DNA of 64,000 nucleotides from Tepidibacillus fermentans (GCF_004342885.1 NZ_SMAB01000004.1:1-64000); one strand, 5' to 3'; numbered from the stretch's first letter, positions 27,603-37,176 are shown. Program-made: numbers and translations. Notes: generated by a model not told the origin, from the letters alone.

Positions 27603-29294
27603 CTAATTCATAGGATCAAAATGAATCGTAGCTGGTGTAGCAGAATATACTTCAGCAGTTCCGAGATACGATTTGTCTGTTTCGTTTACCAGTGCAATTG
27701 CTAGTACTTCTTCAATATTTTCTACTTTCACAATTTTAATTCCTGGATAATCTTGAAAACTTTGTTGCCAATTATCTTTTGGAATGATGACTCTTTTAAC
27801 TCCTGCCTCTTTTGCCGCTTCAATCTTAGCGATCACTCCACCGATTGGTTTTACTTTCCCATAGATACTAATCTCGCCAGTCATCGCTATCTTGGAATCT
27901 ACAGGAATCTTCTTAATAGCGGAATAGATCGCAGTTGTCATCGTTATCCCTGCTGATGGCCCATCAATCGGTGTTCCTCCTGGAAAATTCACATGGATAT
28001 CATAATCGTATGGATTGATATCTGTTTGATGATGAAGAACGGTAAGAACATTCTCTAATGAACCTAGTGCCATACTTTTACGGCGAATTGTTTTTAGGCC
28101 ACCACCAATTTCTTCTTCTTCGACAATTCCTGTAATCTTTAATTTTCCTTGGCCTGTTCTCACCTTTTTTGCAGTTACTTCCACTTCTAGAAGTGTTCCC
28201 ATATTTGGCCCATAAACTGCCAATCCATTCACGATTCCAATTTGTGGTTCAGAGGATACTTTTCGATCAGGTCGAGGCGAGATCTGACTACTATTAATGA
28301 CCCATTCCATATCTTTCACTTCAACTCGCTTCCTCTGTTCGGATAGTGCTATACCTGCGGCAATCTGAACTAAGTTTACTGCCTCCCGACCATTGGTAGC
28401 ATAGCGTTTTCCTACTTCAATAACCTCTGGGTCATAATCTAACGCGATTTTCTCAATTGCATTTTTCATAATCTCTGCAATATGTTCCATTGTAAGTGGT
28501 TTAAAAAAGATTTCTAAACAACGCGAACGGATCGCAGCAGGAATCTCATGTGGTTGTCTTGTTGTTGCCCCTACAAGGCGAAAATCTGCCGGTAATCCAT
28601 TCTGAAATATGTCATGGATATGTTTGGGAATATTTGAATCTTCCGAATTGTAGTAGGCACTTTCTAACATAACCTTACGATCTTCTAAAACTTTTAGTAG
28701 TTTATTCATCTGTATCGGATGCAATTCTCCAATCTCGTCAATAAACAAAATACCGCCATGAGCTCTTGTCGCAGCTCCTGGCTTTGGTTGCGGAATGCCT
28801 GCTACTCCCATAGCTCCAGCCCCTTGATAGATTGGATCATGGACAGAGCCAATCAATGGATCAGCGATTCCACGTTCATCAAAGCGTGCTGTAGTCGCAT
28901 CCACTTCAACAAAGTTTGAGTCTTGATTAAAAGGTGAATAGGGAAGTTGTTTGGCTTCGTCAAGGACTAAGCGGGCGGCAGCAGTTTTTCCAACGCCCGG
29001 TGGACCGTAAATGATCACGTGTTGGGGATTAGGACTGCACAAAGCTGCGCGTAAAGCTTTTAATCCTTCTTCTTGTCCTACGATTTCTTTAAAATTACGA
29101 GGTCTTGTTCTTTCTGCTAAAGGTTCTGTAAGAGAGATTTGTCTAAGTTTATATAATTTTTCTAATTCTTTTTTTGAATCACGATCAATTGCCGTTTTAT
29201 TTTGATGTTGGCTTTTTAATAGATTCCAAAAATACAAGCCGATTACAATTCCAAAAAAAACTTGTATACTCACTAACAATGCTGTAATATTCAT
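27603..29294 (-). CDS. lonB: ATP-dependent protease LonB
   Basis: A 563-residue Lon-like protease with one N-terminal membrane helix (about residues 4-24) instead of the Lon substrate domain, an AAA+ module with GPPGVGKTA and GGILFIDEIGEL, and a C-terminal protease domain with the Ser in [12 protein letters not shown] and the Lys in GGVIAKIEAAKEAG. In B. subtilis LonB is made in the forespore under sigma-F. GGGAGGT precedes the ATG. It lies between clpX and lonA as in B. subtilis. Confidence 0.95.
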   Translation of the reverse strand: MNITALLVSIQVFFGIVIGLYFWNLLKSQHQNKTAIDRDSKKELEKLYKLRQISLTEPLAERTRPRNFKEIVGQEEGLKALRAALCSPNPQHVIIYGPPGVGKTAAARLVLDEAKQLPYSPFNQDSNFVEVDATTARFDERGIADPLIGSVHDPIYQGAGAMGVAGIPQPKPGAATRAHGGILFIDEIGELHPIQMNKLLKVLEDRKVMLESAYYNSEDSNIPKHIHDIFQNGLPADFRLVGATTRQPHEIPAAIRSRCLEIFFKPLTMEHIAEIMKNAIEKIALDYDPEVIEVGKRYATNGREAVNLVQIAAGIALSEQRKRVEVKDMEWVINSSQISPRPDRKVSSEPQIGIVNGLAVYGPNMGTLLEVEVTAKKVRTGQGKLKITGIVEEEEIGGGLKTIRRKSMALGSLENVLTVLHHQTDINPYDYDIHVNFPGGTPIDGPSAGITMTTAIYSAIKKIPVDSKIAMTGEISIYGKVKPIGGVIAKIEAAKEAGVKRVIIPKDNWQQSFQDYPGIKIVKVENIEEVLAIALVNETDKSYLGTAEVYSATPATIHFDPMN

Positions 29295-29468
29295 ATTTAC
29301 CTCCCAAAAGCGATTTACATTTTTTTACTCGATAAATTATAGTATTACCTATTGGGAGGAGCCATAATCAATAGAAACGAAAATACATGGTAATTTTAGA
29401 TGTTAAAGGTGAGATGTGGAGGTTGGATTAATAAGTTGAAATTGACGTATGGCAATTTCTAAATAAAA

Positions 29469-29511
29469 ATAGGTTTGTATATTCCAACCTTATTGAACAT
29501 ACAAACCTTCA
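29469..29511 (-). terminator. clpX terminator built from a minimal palindromic repeat
   Basis: On the - strand AGGTTTGTAT...ATATACAAACCT is followed by ATTTTTATTT, a good terminator 27 bases after the clpX stop. The ends are those of the interspersed repeat family: AGGTTTGTATATTCCAAC on the left and GAACATACAAACC on the right. The whole interior is missing, so the family's outer ends serve here as the terminator stem. Confidence 0.75.
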
Positions 29512-29537
29512 GAACACTTCCGATTGTGACTTCTGTA

Positions 29538-30806
29538 TTACGCACTTTCTTCTTGCGGAGTTAAACGGACAATTCTTCCTTCTTTATTATAAAGTGTAGG
29601 GGGGAATTTCTTGATAATCGTATCTTCCGAGATTACACATTTGGAAACATCTTGTCGTGAAGGCAACTCATACATCACATTTAATAACGCTGTTTCAATA
29701 ATCGAACGTAATCCCCGCGCACCTGTATTTCGCTTTAAAGCCTCTTTTGCTATCGCAATTAAAGCTTCTTGTTCAAATTCAAGTTCAATATTATCCATTT
29801 CTAAGATTTTTTGATACTGTTTCACTAAAGCGTTTTTCGGTTCAGTCAGAATACGAATTAATGCATTTTCATCAAGTTGTTGCAACGTTGCGATGACTGG
29901 TAGTCGACCGACAAACTCAGGGATTAATCCGAATTTTAGTAAGTCCTCAGGTAAGACTTTGGTCAAAATATCATCGTTTTTCAATTCTGTGTTGACATGA
30001 TCCGCACCAAAACCGATTACTTTCTTTCCAATACGGCGCTTAATAATATTTTCGACTCCATCAAAAGCACCGCCAACAATAAAGAGGATATTAGTGGTAT
30101 CAATTTGAATAAATTCTTGATGTGGGTGTTTTCTTCCCCCTTGTGGAGGTACACTTGCCACTGTGCCTTCTAGGATTTTCAGCAAGGCTTGTTGAACACC
30201 TTCACCAGAAACATCACGAGTAATGGATGGATTTTCCGATTTCCTCGCAATTTTATCAATTTCATCAATGTAGATGATTCCTTTTTCTGCCCTTTCAATA
30301 TCATAATCTGCGGCTTGAATTAATTTGAGTAAAATATTCTCAACATCTTCACCAACATATCCAGCTTCAGTCAACGAAGTAGCATCAGCAATTGCAAAGG
30401 GCACATGTAAGATTTTGGCTAATGTTTGGGCTAAGAGCGTTTTACCACTTCCAGTCGGTCCGATTAACAGAATATTACTCTTCTGAAGTTCCACATCATC
30501 AAACTTCTGTTGAGTATGAATTCGTTTATAGTGATTATATACAGCAACAGAAAGTGTTTTCTTGGCATTTTCCTGACCAATCACGTATTGGTCCAAAATC
30601 TCTTTAATCTCTGTAGGTTTTGGTACTTCTTGTAAAGTGAGATTTTCTTCTGTTCCAATTTCTTCTTCAATGATTTCATTACATAGTTCAATACATTCAT
30701 CACAAATATATACTCCGGGACCGGCTACAAGCTTGCGTACTTGCTCCTGAGATTTTCCGCAGAAAGAACATTTTAGGGTTCCTTTTTCATCACTAAATTT
30801 AAACAT
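29538..30806 (-). CDS. clpX: ATP-dependent Clp protease ATP-binding subunit ClpX
   Basis: A 422-residue AAA+ unfoldase that feeds substrates to ClpP. The N-terminal zinc-binding domain is seen in [11 protein letters not shown] and [10 protein letters not shown] (about residues 12-41), Walker A is [10 protein letters not shown] (near 115), Walker [10 protein letters not shown], and the ClpP-docking IGF loop is present as KKVIGFGAD. The start at 30806 has AAGGGG about 12 bases upstream. It lies between tig and lonB, the usual order in Bacillales. Confidence 0.96.
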   Translation of the reverse strand: MFKFSDEKGTLKCSFCGKSQEQVRKLVAGPGVYICDECIELCNEIIEEEIGTEENLTLQEVPKPTEIKEILDQYVIGQENAKKTLSVAVYNHYKRIHTQQKFDDVELQKSNILLIGPTGSGKTLLAQTLAKILHVPFAIADATSLTEAGYVGEDVENILLKLIQAADYDIERAEKGIIYIDEIDKIARKSENPSITRDVSGEGVQQALLKILEGTVASVPPQGGRKHPHQEFIQIDTTNILFIVGGAFDGVENIIKRRIGKKVIGFGADHVNTELKNDDILTKVLPEDLLKFGLIPEFVGRLPVIATLQQLDENALIRILTEPKNALVKQYQKILEMDNIELEFEQEALIAIAKEALKRNTGARGLRSIIETALLNVMYELPSRQDVSKCVISEDTIIKKFPPTLYNKEGRIVRLTPQEESA

Positions 30807-30853
30807 TTAAATTCTACGCCCCTTCTACAAAGGTACTAAGAAAACAAATCTTG

Positions 30854-30883
30854 TGAAAAAGAAGGCACGGATTTCCGTGCCCT
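30854..30883 (-). terminator. Rho-independent terminator of tig
   Basis: GGCACGGA-tt-TCCGTGCC is a perfect 8-base stem followed on the - strand by TTCTTTTTC. It lies just after the tig stop codon and before clpX. Confidence 0.85.
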
Positions 30884-30904
30884 GTTTATTTTATTGTAAT
30901 TCGA

Positions 30905-32188
30905 TTATTTGCTTTGTTCAACTAAGAAGTCAATGGTTTTACGAATTTGGATATCGGATTTTATTCCTTCTAAACCATTAGAACGCGCTGTGAATAAGGA
31001 ACGGATTTCTTCTACATCACGCTTGTATTGCTCTGCAAGTTTTTCAAGTTCTTTTTCTACTTCTTCATCAGTAACCTCAATATTTTCTGCCTTAGCAATC
31101 GCTTCGAGAACAAGGTTCGTTTTTACACGTTTTTCTGCATCATTTTTAAATTGCTCTTTTAAAGCTGCTTCATCGGAATTGGTGAATTGATAATATAGAT
31201 CAAGGTTTAACCCCTGGTAAGCCAACTGTTGCTCGAATTCACGAATCATAGCCTGAATTTCATTCTCAATCATGACTTCTGGAATCTCAACAGTTGCATT
31301 TTCCGTTGCCTTTTCAATGACAGTGTCACGACGGTAATGTTCTTCCTCATGTTTTGCACGTTCTTCAAGTTTGTTTTTAATATCCGCTTTTAACTCTTCT
31401 AACGTTTCGAAATCAACATCTTTCGCAAATTCATCATCTAATTCTGGAAGTTTTTTACGTTTAATATCATGTACTTTTACTTTGAATGTCGTTTCTTTTC
31501 CTGCTAAATCTTCGTTATGGTAGTTTTCAGGGAAAGTGACTTGAATTTCTTTTTCCTCTCCCTTTTTCATTCCAATAAGTTGTTCTTCAAAACCAGGGAT
31601 GAAGGTACCAGAACCGATTTCTAAGGAATACTTTTCACCTTTTCCACCTTCAAAAGGTTCACCATTTAGGAAACCTTCAAAGTCGATAACAGCGATATCA
31701 CCATTTTGAACTTCTCCATCTTCAACAACTTCTAACTCAGCATGACGGTTTTGGAGTTGTTTTAATTCTGCTTCGATATCTTCTTCTTTTACCGAGAAAT
31801 CTTTTTCTGGAACCTCTAATGCTTTATATTCACCAAGTTCAACTTCTGGTTTCACGATGACCGTCGCAGTAAATACAAATGGTTTACCTTTTTCAATAGT
31901 TTCAATATCAATTTCTGGACGATCTACCGGCTCAATACCATTCTCGTTGATGGCTTGCTCATACGCTTCAGGTAATAAAATATCTAAAGCATCATTATAT
32001 AAAGCTTCTACCCCAAAACGAGACTCAAAAATTTTGCGAGGTACTTTACCTTTTCGGAAACCTGGTACATTAATACGTTTAACTACTTTTTTAAATGCTT
32101 TGTCTAATGCTTCGTCTAGTTTTTCAGCCTCAACTTCTACATGTAGGTTTACTTTATTTTTTTCTATTTTTTCCCATTTTGTTTGCAT
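30905..32188 (-). CDS. tig: Trigger factor (ribosome-associated peptidyl-prolyl isomerase chaperone)
   Basis: A 427-residue trigger factor: N-terminal ribosome-binding domain with the [17 protein letters not shown] signature (about residues 43-60), a central FKBP-type isomerase domain (about 150-240), and a C-terminal helical arm domain with high Glu and Lys content. It binds nascent chains at the exit tunnel. ATG 32188 was chosen, with AGGAGGGG 11 bases upstream; the extra 34 residues of the longest frame have no similarity and no ribosome binding site. Confidence 0.96.
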   Translation of the reverse strand: MQTKWEKIEKNKVNLHVEVEAEKLDEALDKAFKKVVKRINVPGFRKGKVPRKIFESRFGVEALYNDALDILLPEAYEQAINENGIEPVDRPEIDIETIEKGKPFVFTATVIVKPEVELGEYKALEVPEKDFSVKEEDIEAELKQLQNRHAELEVVEDGEVQNGDIAVIDFEGFLNGEPFEGGKGEKYSLEIGSGTFIPGFEEQLIGMKKGEEKEIQVTFPENYHNEDLAGKETTFKVKVHDIKRKKLPELDDEFAKDVDFETLEELKADIKNKLEERAKHEEEHYRRDTVIEKATENATVEIPEVMIENEIQAMIREFEQQLAYQGLNLDLYYQFTNSDEAALKEQFKNDAEKRVKTNLVLEAIAKAENIEVTDEEVEKELEKLAEQYKRDVEEIRSLFTARSNGLEGIKSDIQIRKTIDFLVEQSK

Positions 32189-32345
32189 TCTATACTTTTC
32201 CCCTCCTAGTACTCTTCCAAACGGATCGTTTACAAAGGTTTTTTCCAAATATGTACTGAAACACTCTATCTGACAGTATAACCACTTCATTATAACATAA
32301 ACCTTTTTCTTTTGAAACTCATGAAAAAACCTTTTACCACATGAA

Positions 32346-32373
32346 AAAAACGTCTTCTAGGTTGAAGGCGCTA
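32346..32373 (-). terminator. Possible second terminator between tRNA genes and tig
   Basis: On the - strand CGCCTTC-aaccta-GAAGACG (one mismatch) is followed by seven T. It would stop read-through from the tRNA unit before tig. The tig promoter must lie between here and 32189 and I see no outstanding match. Confidence 0.4.
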
Positions 32374-32460
32374 CATTAAATATACCTAATATTTGATTTG
32401 AAAACAATAGAATTTTATGGATATTGTCAAACCTTTTTATCCATTACGTATACACACATC

Positions 32461-32500
32461 GAAGAATAAGTAAAAAAAAAGAAGAATAAGTAAAAAAAAA
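32461..32500. repeat. 20-base perfect tandem duplication
   Basis: The unit GAAGAATAAGTAAAAAAAAA occurs twice in a row directly next to the tRNA terminator. It looks like local slippage at an A-rich tract. Confidence 0.9.
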
Positions 32501-32532
32501 AACGTTTCTTATAGACGTATATAAGAAACGTT
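32491..32532 (-). terminator. Rho-independent terminator of the tRNA-Gly/tRNA-Arg unit
   Basis: AACGTTTCTTATA pairs with TATAAGAAACGTT over a 6-base loop, followed on the - strand by about ten T. It lies 16 bases after the tRNA-Arg CCA end. Confidence 0.88.
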
Positions 32533-32547
32533 AATTTGATTATGTAA

Positions 32548-32624
32548 TGGCGTCCCAGGAGGGATTCGAACCCCCGACACACGGCTTAGAAGGCCGTTGC
32601 TCTATCCAGCTGAGCTACTGAGAC
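32548..32624 (-). tRNA. tRNA-Arg (anticodon TCT)
   Basis: The 77-base cloverleaf has acceptor stem GTCTCAG with CTGGGAC, D-arm AGCTCAGCTGGATAGAGC, anticodon loop CTTCTAA (TCT, reading AGA), T-arm GGGGGTTCGAATCCCTC and an encoded CCA. It is the second gene of a two-tRNA transcript. Confidence 0.96.
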
Positions 32625-32633
32625 AGATTGTTA

Positions 32634-32707
32634 TGGAGCGGATGACGGGAATCGAACCCGCGTTGTCGGCTTGGGAAGCCGATGTTCTACCATTGAACTA
32701 CATCCGC
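32634..32707 (-). tRNA. tRNA-Gly (anticodon CCC)
   Basis: The 74-base cloverleaf has acceptor stem GCGGATG with CATCCGC, D-arm AGTTCAATGGTAGAACA, anticodon loop TTCCCAA (CCC, reading GGG), T-arm GCGGGTTCGATTCCCGT and an encoded CCA. It lies 9 bases before tRNA-Arg and is transcribed first. Confidence 0.94.
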
Positions 32708-32804
32708 AAAAATATTCAATATCTCAAAGACAAAAGATATTATAACAAGTTTAAAATTCAAGGTCAATATTTATAGATGATTTTTTTCTGTTTTATGTAA
32801 AATT

Positions 32805-32878
32805 GTTTGTATATTCCAACGCGCTCCGTTGTCCGTACTTCGCACTCCCAAAAGTCGCTGCTTATGGAATATACAAAC
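32805..32878. repeat. Palindromic A-type repeat (left half of a composite copy)
   Basis: The outer stem is GTTTGTATATTCCAA with TTATGGAATATACAAAC. Inside are CGCGCTCCGTTGTCCGT, a short loop CTTCG, and ACTCCCAAAAGTCGCTGCTTA, the A core. It is followed after a 19-base linker (CACTATCTTCGAATCACT) by the B-type unit. It lies between rdgB and the tRNA genes. Confidence 0.85.
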
Positions 32879-32897
32879 CCACTATCTTCGAATCACT

Positions 32898-33054
32898 GGC
32901 TTGTACGATTCTATAAGCTGCGACATAGCACGAATTGCAACTTTAGTTGCATAGCGTGACTTGTACCCTATGGGTGCTTTAGCGAGCGCGCTTTCATACC
33001 GACCGTTTATTCATGGAAAGCCATAAGGTTAGGAGCAGAGTTAGAACATACTAG
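32898..33054. repeat. Palindromic B-type repeat (right half of a composite copy)
   Basis: The ends GGCTTGTACGATTCTA and TTAGAACATACTAGCC are inverted. The interior has GCGACATAGCACGAATTGC, hairpins TGCAACTTTAGTTGCA and ACCCTATGGGT, and GGAAAGCCATAAGGTTAGG. It ends 6 bases before the rdgB stop. It matches the copy at 50100-50256 almost throughout. Confidence 0.85.
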
Positions 33055-33059
33055 CCCCG

Positions 33060-33680
33060 CTATTGTTCCCATTCACCTTTCAATAGATGAAATAATCTTC
33101 TCATTGCTTTACCACGATGGCTAATTTGATTTTTTATTTCTGGATCAAGCTCTGCCATTGTTTTGCCCAACTCAGGCAGATAAAATAATGGATCATATCC
33201 AAACCCACGTTGCCCCCTTGGAGACTCAAGGATATACCCCTCTACTATATCTTCTACACCGATTGTTTCTTTATTGGGAACGGCAAAGGCTAAATATGCG
33301 ACAAAACGAGCTTTGCGTTTTTCCTTTGGTATACCTGCTAATGCATGTAACAGCTTCTGATTGTTTTGTTCATCGGTTGCGTTTTCGCCAGCATAGCGAG
33401 CAGAATTAATGCCTGGAGCTCCAGCCAATGCATCCACAACTAAACCAGAATCATCAGCAATGGTCGGTAACCTTGTAAATTGGCAAATCGTTTCTGCTTT
33501 CTTCTTGGCATTTTCTTCAAAACTAGTTCCATCTTCAATGATTTCAGGGACATTCTCAAATTCTTTTAACGATAAAATTTCAATACCAAGTCCTGAAAAT
33601 AGCGTTTTAAATTCCTGAATTTTTCCTTGGTTTTTCGTGGCGAGAACGATTTTATTGTTGGGTGCTTGTCTGTTGTTCAA
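33060..33680 (-). CDS. rdgB: XTP/dITP diphosphatase (RdgB/HAM1 family)
   Basis: A 206-residue house-cleaning pyrophosphatase that removes XTP, ITP and d[16 protein letters not shown] (near residue 13), the catalytic [24 protein letters not shown] segment (its DDSG and SARYAG residues around 72-92) and SHRGKAM at the C-terminus are intact. The probable start is TTG 33680, with AAGGAG 9 bases upstream, inside the 3' end of rph, giving a 29-base overlap; the TTG at 33698 lacks a ribosome binding site. It follows gerM-rph as in B. subtilis (ysnA). Confidence 0.93.
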   Translation of the reverse strand: MNNRQAPNNKIVLATKNQGKIQEFKTLFSGLGIEILSLKEFENVPEIIEDGTSFEENAKKKAETICQFTRLPTIADDSGLVVDALAGAPGINSARYAGENATDEQNNQKLLHALAGIPKEKRKARFVAYLAFAVPNKETIGVEDIVEGYILESPRGQRGFGYDPLFYLPELGKTMAELDPEIKNQISHRGKAMRRLFHLLKGEWEQ

Positions 33681-34440
33681 CTTGCGTTTCTCCTTCAACC
33701 TCTATTTTTCCAATAAGATCAACATATTCTTTCATCACTTCTTTTTGAACTTGGATCAATTCTTCCACACCTTTTTTCCCTAAACGTAGTAACTGATCTA
33801 ATTCATTTGCAGTAAAAGGAGTCTCTTCACCAGTTCCTTGTAGTTCAACATATTTTCCTTGATCGGTCATCACAATGTTCATATCAACGATTGCTTGAGA
33901 ATCCTCTTCGTAGGATAGATCTAATCTCACTTCATTTTCGATAATGCCGACACTTGTTGCTGCAACAAAATTTTGAATAGGCATTTTGTTTACTTTTCCT
34001 TCTTGAACTAACCGATGACAAGCATCTGCCATTGCAACAAAAGCCCCTGTAATCGAAGCCGTTCTGGTTCCACCATCTGCTTGAATCACATCGCAATCAA
34101 TCCAAATCGTTCTTTCTCCTAACGCTTCTAAATCAACAACAGATCGCAATGCTCTGCCAATTAATCGGGAAATCTCCATTGTTCGACCACTAACTTTTCC
34201 TTTCGTTGATTCTCTCGCATTTCGTGTATGAGTTGCTCTTGGAATCATTGCATATTCAGCAGTGATCCATCCCTTTCCTTCACCTCGCATAAAAGGAGGA
34301 ACTTTTTCTTCAATTGTTGCTGTACAAATAACCTTTGTATCTCCCACTTCAATTAAAACAGAGCCTTCTGCATGCTTAATATAATGATTTGTGATTTTTA
34401 CTTTTCGTAGTTCATCTACATTTCTGTTATCAGGTCTCAT
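33652..34440 (-). CDS. rph: Ribonuclease PH
   Basis: A 262-residue phosphorolytic 3'-5' exoribonuclease that trims tRNA 3' ends. The N-terminal [16 protein letters not shown], the [15 protein letters not shown] segment, and [17 protein letters not shown] with its phosphate-binding residues are present. The last 15 residues, rich in Gln and Thr, are an extra tail. GGAGGAAG precedes the ATG. It follows gerM after about 190 bases that hold a terminator. Confidence 0.95.
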   Translation of the reverse strand: MRPDNRNVDELRKVKITNHYIKHAEGSVLIEVGDTKVICTATIEEKVPPFMRGEGKGWITAEYAMIPRATHTRNARESTKGKVSGRTMEISRLIGRALRSVVDLEALGERTIWIDCDVIQADGGTRTASITGAFVAMADACHRLVQEGKVNKMPIQNFVAATSVGIIENEVRLDLSYEEDSQAIVDMNIVMTDQGKYVELQGTGEETPFTANELDQLLRLGKKGVEELIQVQKEVMKEYVDLIGKIEVEGETQVEQQTSTQQ

Positions 34441-34559
34441 TTTCTTCCTCCAGTTCTTTTACTTCCTATTCATTTTCTATTATTTACATCTTTTCATTGG
34501 ACATCCAACATTTTAGAAGATAGAGATCAGAAGTCAGATTTGATAAAATTGGAACGAAA

Positions 34560-34592
34560 AAGAAAAAGGGGTAGTTTACTACCTCCTTAATT
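34560..34592 (-). terminator. Rho-independent terminator of gerM
   Basis: On the - strand GGAGGTAG-taaa-CTACCCC is followed by TTTTTCTTTTTC. It lies about 40 bases after the gerM stop, so rph probably has its own promoter. Confidence 0.75.
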
Positions 34593-34628
34593 TTTCGTTT
34601 TTCCTTATTATACTAGATTTTTTGCCAT

Positions 34629-35690
34629 TCACAAAATTGAAGTATTAATTTTTTCTGGACGCATGATCGGTTTTGCTAAGTTATCTGTAAGAGTATCTGT
34701 TTTTCCATTCACTTTGATTTGAACTGATTTTGCACCCGTGTTTTCTGTTAATGACCAAACGAGAATATCCAATTCTTCCTTTGATACTTCTTTATTGGGA
34801 CCTAAAATTTGATTATCAAAATTTGCAATGACCATTTGTCGTTCTACTTTTACATCAAGTATTTTGGTAGATGGTAAGATTGGCGATGTTAAACCTGTTC
34901 CTGCTTTTGGGCCAATTACTAATTGTTCAAGTGTTGCTTTTGCAAGATCGTTTGTCTCAGGAACCATTCTCGTTACAGGAACAAGATATTGTTTATCACC
35001 CATACTCCGATAAAAATATAGTGTTACGGTGGTGGTTTGACCAATCTTAATGTTATTTCCTAATTCCATATTGATTCCATCTGCTCTACTCAAAGGTCCA
35101 ACAATCGGTGTTTTCCATGTTGGCATCGACTCTAACGGATAACCATTCACGCGAATTTCCACTTTATCAATGGTTGGAAATTCTGTTAATGTCCATGTAA
35201 TCGCATCTAAAATTTTTTTCTCATCTGCAGCAGACTTTGCCTCATAAGATAAAAATTCCTTGGAGAAATCGACGATTGCTAATTTTTGATCGGCCTTCAC
35301 AGTCATTGAAGACTTCGTACCTTTTGGTAAAACAGCTTTAAATCCTTGAGGGATTTTACCTTCAGCTGGACCACCAACAGTCATATATTTTAATACTTCT
35401 TGCCCAATTCCTTCCACCTTTGGGATATCCATTGTATATGGAACAACATCCCTTTTTTCATCGAAAAAGTAGATCGTAAATTTCACTTGCTGTTTTTGAT
35501 CAGCCGTCGTTGCATCTCCATTTTCCTCTGTTGTTACATCTACCGTTCCTGTACTATCCTTTGCATCCAATGCAGGTGGTGGATCAATGTCTTTTGAAGT
35601 TTCTTCTGGCCCATATATTCCACAACCAGATAGTAGAGTGAATACTAGACTCAAGATTATCAATAATGATAATTTGTTTCGTTTAAACAT
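34629..35690 (-). CDS. gerM: Germination/sporulation lipoprotein GerM
   Basis: A 353-residue lipoprotein (signal helix, lipobox LLSGCG with Cys near residue 23, then a Thr/Asp-rich linker) carrying two GerMN domains (about residues 70-195 and 210-345). Each has the VKFTIYFFDE / TVTLYFYRSM strand and the IVDFSKEFL / IANFDNQIL signatures. GerM is made during sporulation and is needed for septal peptidoglycan remodelling and germination. AGGAGGGG lies 7 bases before ATG 35690, beside a leader hairpin at 35702-35741. It follows racE as in B. subtilis. Confidence 0.92.
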   Translation of the reverse strand: MFKRNKLSLLIILSLVFTLLSGCGIYGPEETSKDIDPPPALDAKDSTGTVDVTTEENGDATTADQKQQVKFTIYFFDEKRDVVPYTMDIPKVEGIGQEVLKYMTVGGPAEGKIPQGFKAVLPKGTKSSMTVKADQKLAIVDFSKEFLSYEAKSAADEKKILDAITWTLTEFPTIDKVEIRVNGYPLESMPTWKTPIVGPLSRADGINMELGNNIKIGQTTTVTLYFYRSMGDKQYLVPVTRMVPETNDLAKATLEQLVIGPKAGTGLTSPILPSTKILDVKVERQMVIANFDNQILGPNKEVSKEELDILVWSLTENTGAKSVQIKVNGKTDTLTDNLAKPIMRPEKINTSIL

Positions 35691-35696
35691 TTTTTT

Positions 35697-35741
35697 CCCC
35701 TCCTCAAGGCAATTCTACTTCTATGTATACGAGCCTTGAGG
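35697..35741 (-). promoter_or_regulatory. Leader hairpin touching the gerM ribosome binding site
   Basis: On the - strand CCTCAAGGC (35733-35741) pairs with GCCTTGAGG (35702-35710) over a 22-base loop. The gerM ribosome binding site AGGAGGGG (35697-35704) overlaps the 3' arm by three bases. There is no T run, so it is not a simple terminator; it could hinder gerM translation or protect the transcript. Confidence 0.45.
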
Positions 35742-35774
35742 AAATTTAGTACAATTTTGTCCAAAAAAATCCTA

Positions 35775-36608
35775 TCATTTTTTGATAGAACTTTTTTCCT
35801 CATTTTTCTTTGCAAGTTCGATATGAGTGACTTCAATGGCTCTACCTAACCATTTCTCAGCAATTTGTTTAAAATGAACCACATCACCCGTAGTATAGAA
35901 ATGATGTTCGGGTTCATTTTCCGTCTGATTGAGAAGGTTTTGGTGATGAAGAATGGTACTTACTTCCCTAGCTGTCTCTTCCGCTGAACTTAGTAATTTG
36001 ACCTGATCACCAACTACTTCCTGGATGTATTTACTAATAAGTGGATAATGAGTACAACCTAATATTAATGAATCCATCTTTTGACTCAAAATCGGTTTTA
36101 AGGCGTCTTTCACGACTTGACGGATCGTGATTTCATCTTCAATACCGCTTTCGACAAGAGGAACCAAAGTTGGACAAGCATGACTAGTAACCTTTAATTT
36201 GGGATTAATTTGTTTTAAGGTATTTTCATATGCACCACTTTGAATGGTTCCTTCCGTCCCGATTACACCAATTTCTCCAGTTTGAGTATGTTTGATCGCT
36301 GATAAACTTCCTGGACGGATCACTCCAACAACAGGAATCTTGACCTTCTTTTTCACCTCTTGTAAGGCTGCAGCGGTTGCTGTATTACAAGCGATTACGA
36401 TCATTTTAACGTTTTGTGCTAACAAAAAATCTACGATTTCTAATGTAAACTCTTTTACTTCCTCAAGTAAGCGAGGGCCATATGGACACCTAGCTGTATC
36501 ACCAAAATAGATGACTTTTTCCTTTGGTAATTGTCGAAATACTTCTTTCACAACAGTCAAACCACCAACACCTGAATCCAAGATTCCTATTGCTTTTTGT
36601 TCTTCCAT
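35775..36608 (-). CDS. racE: Glutamate racemase
   Basis: A 277-residue cofactor-independent racemase that makes D-glutamate for peptidoglycan. Both catalytic cysteines are present, in IACNTATAAAL (near residue 73) and LILGCTHYPLI (near 184), along with the N-terminal ILDSGVGGLTVVKE and FGDTARCPYG. GGAGGA precedes the ATG. The order gerE-marR-racE-gerM matches B. subtilis. Confidence 0.95.
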   Translation of the reverse strand: MEEQKAIGILDSGVGGLTVVKEVFRQLPKEKVIYFGDTARCPYGPRLLEEVKEFTLEIVDFLLAQNVKMIVIACNTATAAALQEVKKKVKIPVVGVIRPGSLSAIKHTQTGEIGVIGTEGTIQSGAYENTLKQINPKLKVTSHACPTLVPLVESGIEDEITIRQVVKDALKPILSQKMDSLILGCTHYPLISKYIQEVVGDQVKLLSSAEETAREVSTILHHQNLLNQTENEPEHHFYTTGDVVHFKQIAEKWLGRAIEVTHIELAKKNEEKSSIKK

Positions 36609-36664
36609 GTTTCGGTTCCTCCTAGAATTTTTGCAACTATTATATGTATGATCACAACAAAAGT

Positions 36665-37105
36665 TTAAACTTCTTCATCCATTTTTTTTAAAAGTTTTTT
36701 AAGTGAAATTGCCATTTGATCAACTTCTTCTTGATTCATATTCTCTAGAATATGGGCAAGGTATTCTCGTCTTGCTTCTAATACCTCGTTAATAATTTCT
36801 TTTCCTTTATTTAAAAGATGAATCTGAACCACTCTTCGATCTTTTTGATCCCGTACCCTTTCCACTAACCCATTTTTCTCCATTCGATCGACGAGATCAG
36901 TGGTTGTGCTAAATGCGAGATACATTTTGTTGCTTAATTCCCCAATAGTCATATCTCCGTCTTCATTTAACCATTGTAAAGCAATAAATTGTGGGAGGGT
37001 TATTGGAAAATCGTTGAGAATCTCTCTACCTTTCTGTTTGATAATTCCACTAATTTTGCGTAATAGATATTCAATTTCGCTGATTAGCTCAGGAGAATGC
37101 ATCAT
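36665..37105 (-). CDS. MarR-family transcription regulator (YsmB-like)
   Basis: A 146-residue winged helix regulator of the MarR family. The recognition part spans about residues 45-100 (MTIGELSNKMYLAFSTTTDLVDRMEKNGLVER, with its wing DQKDRRVVQIHLL). ATG 37105 has GGAGGG 6 bases upstream; the next codon is also ATG. It sits between gerE and racE, where B. subtilis has ysmB, so the call as the orthologue rests on position as well as family. Its targets are unknown. Confidence 0.85.
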   Translation of the reverse strand: MMHSPELISEIEYLLRKISGIIKQKGREILNDFPITLPQFIALQWLNEDGDMTIGELSNKMYLAFSTTTDLVDRMEKNGLVERVRDQKDRRVVQIHLLNKGKEIINEVLEARREYLAHILENMNQEEVDQMAISLKKLLKKMDEEV

Positions 37106-37176
37106 GGATCTCCCTCCAAAAATGTTCAATCTAATGGCTTTATTATATCAAAGAACAAATCATTCGTAAAAAACAT

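Noticed and set aside
32461-32500. Start of a short tandem-repeat or CRISPR-like array
   Set aside because: There are only two adjacent 20-base units without spacers; it looks like slippage.
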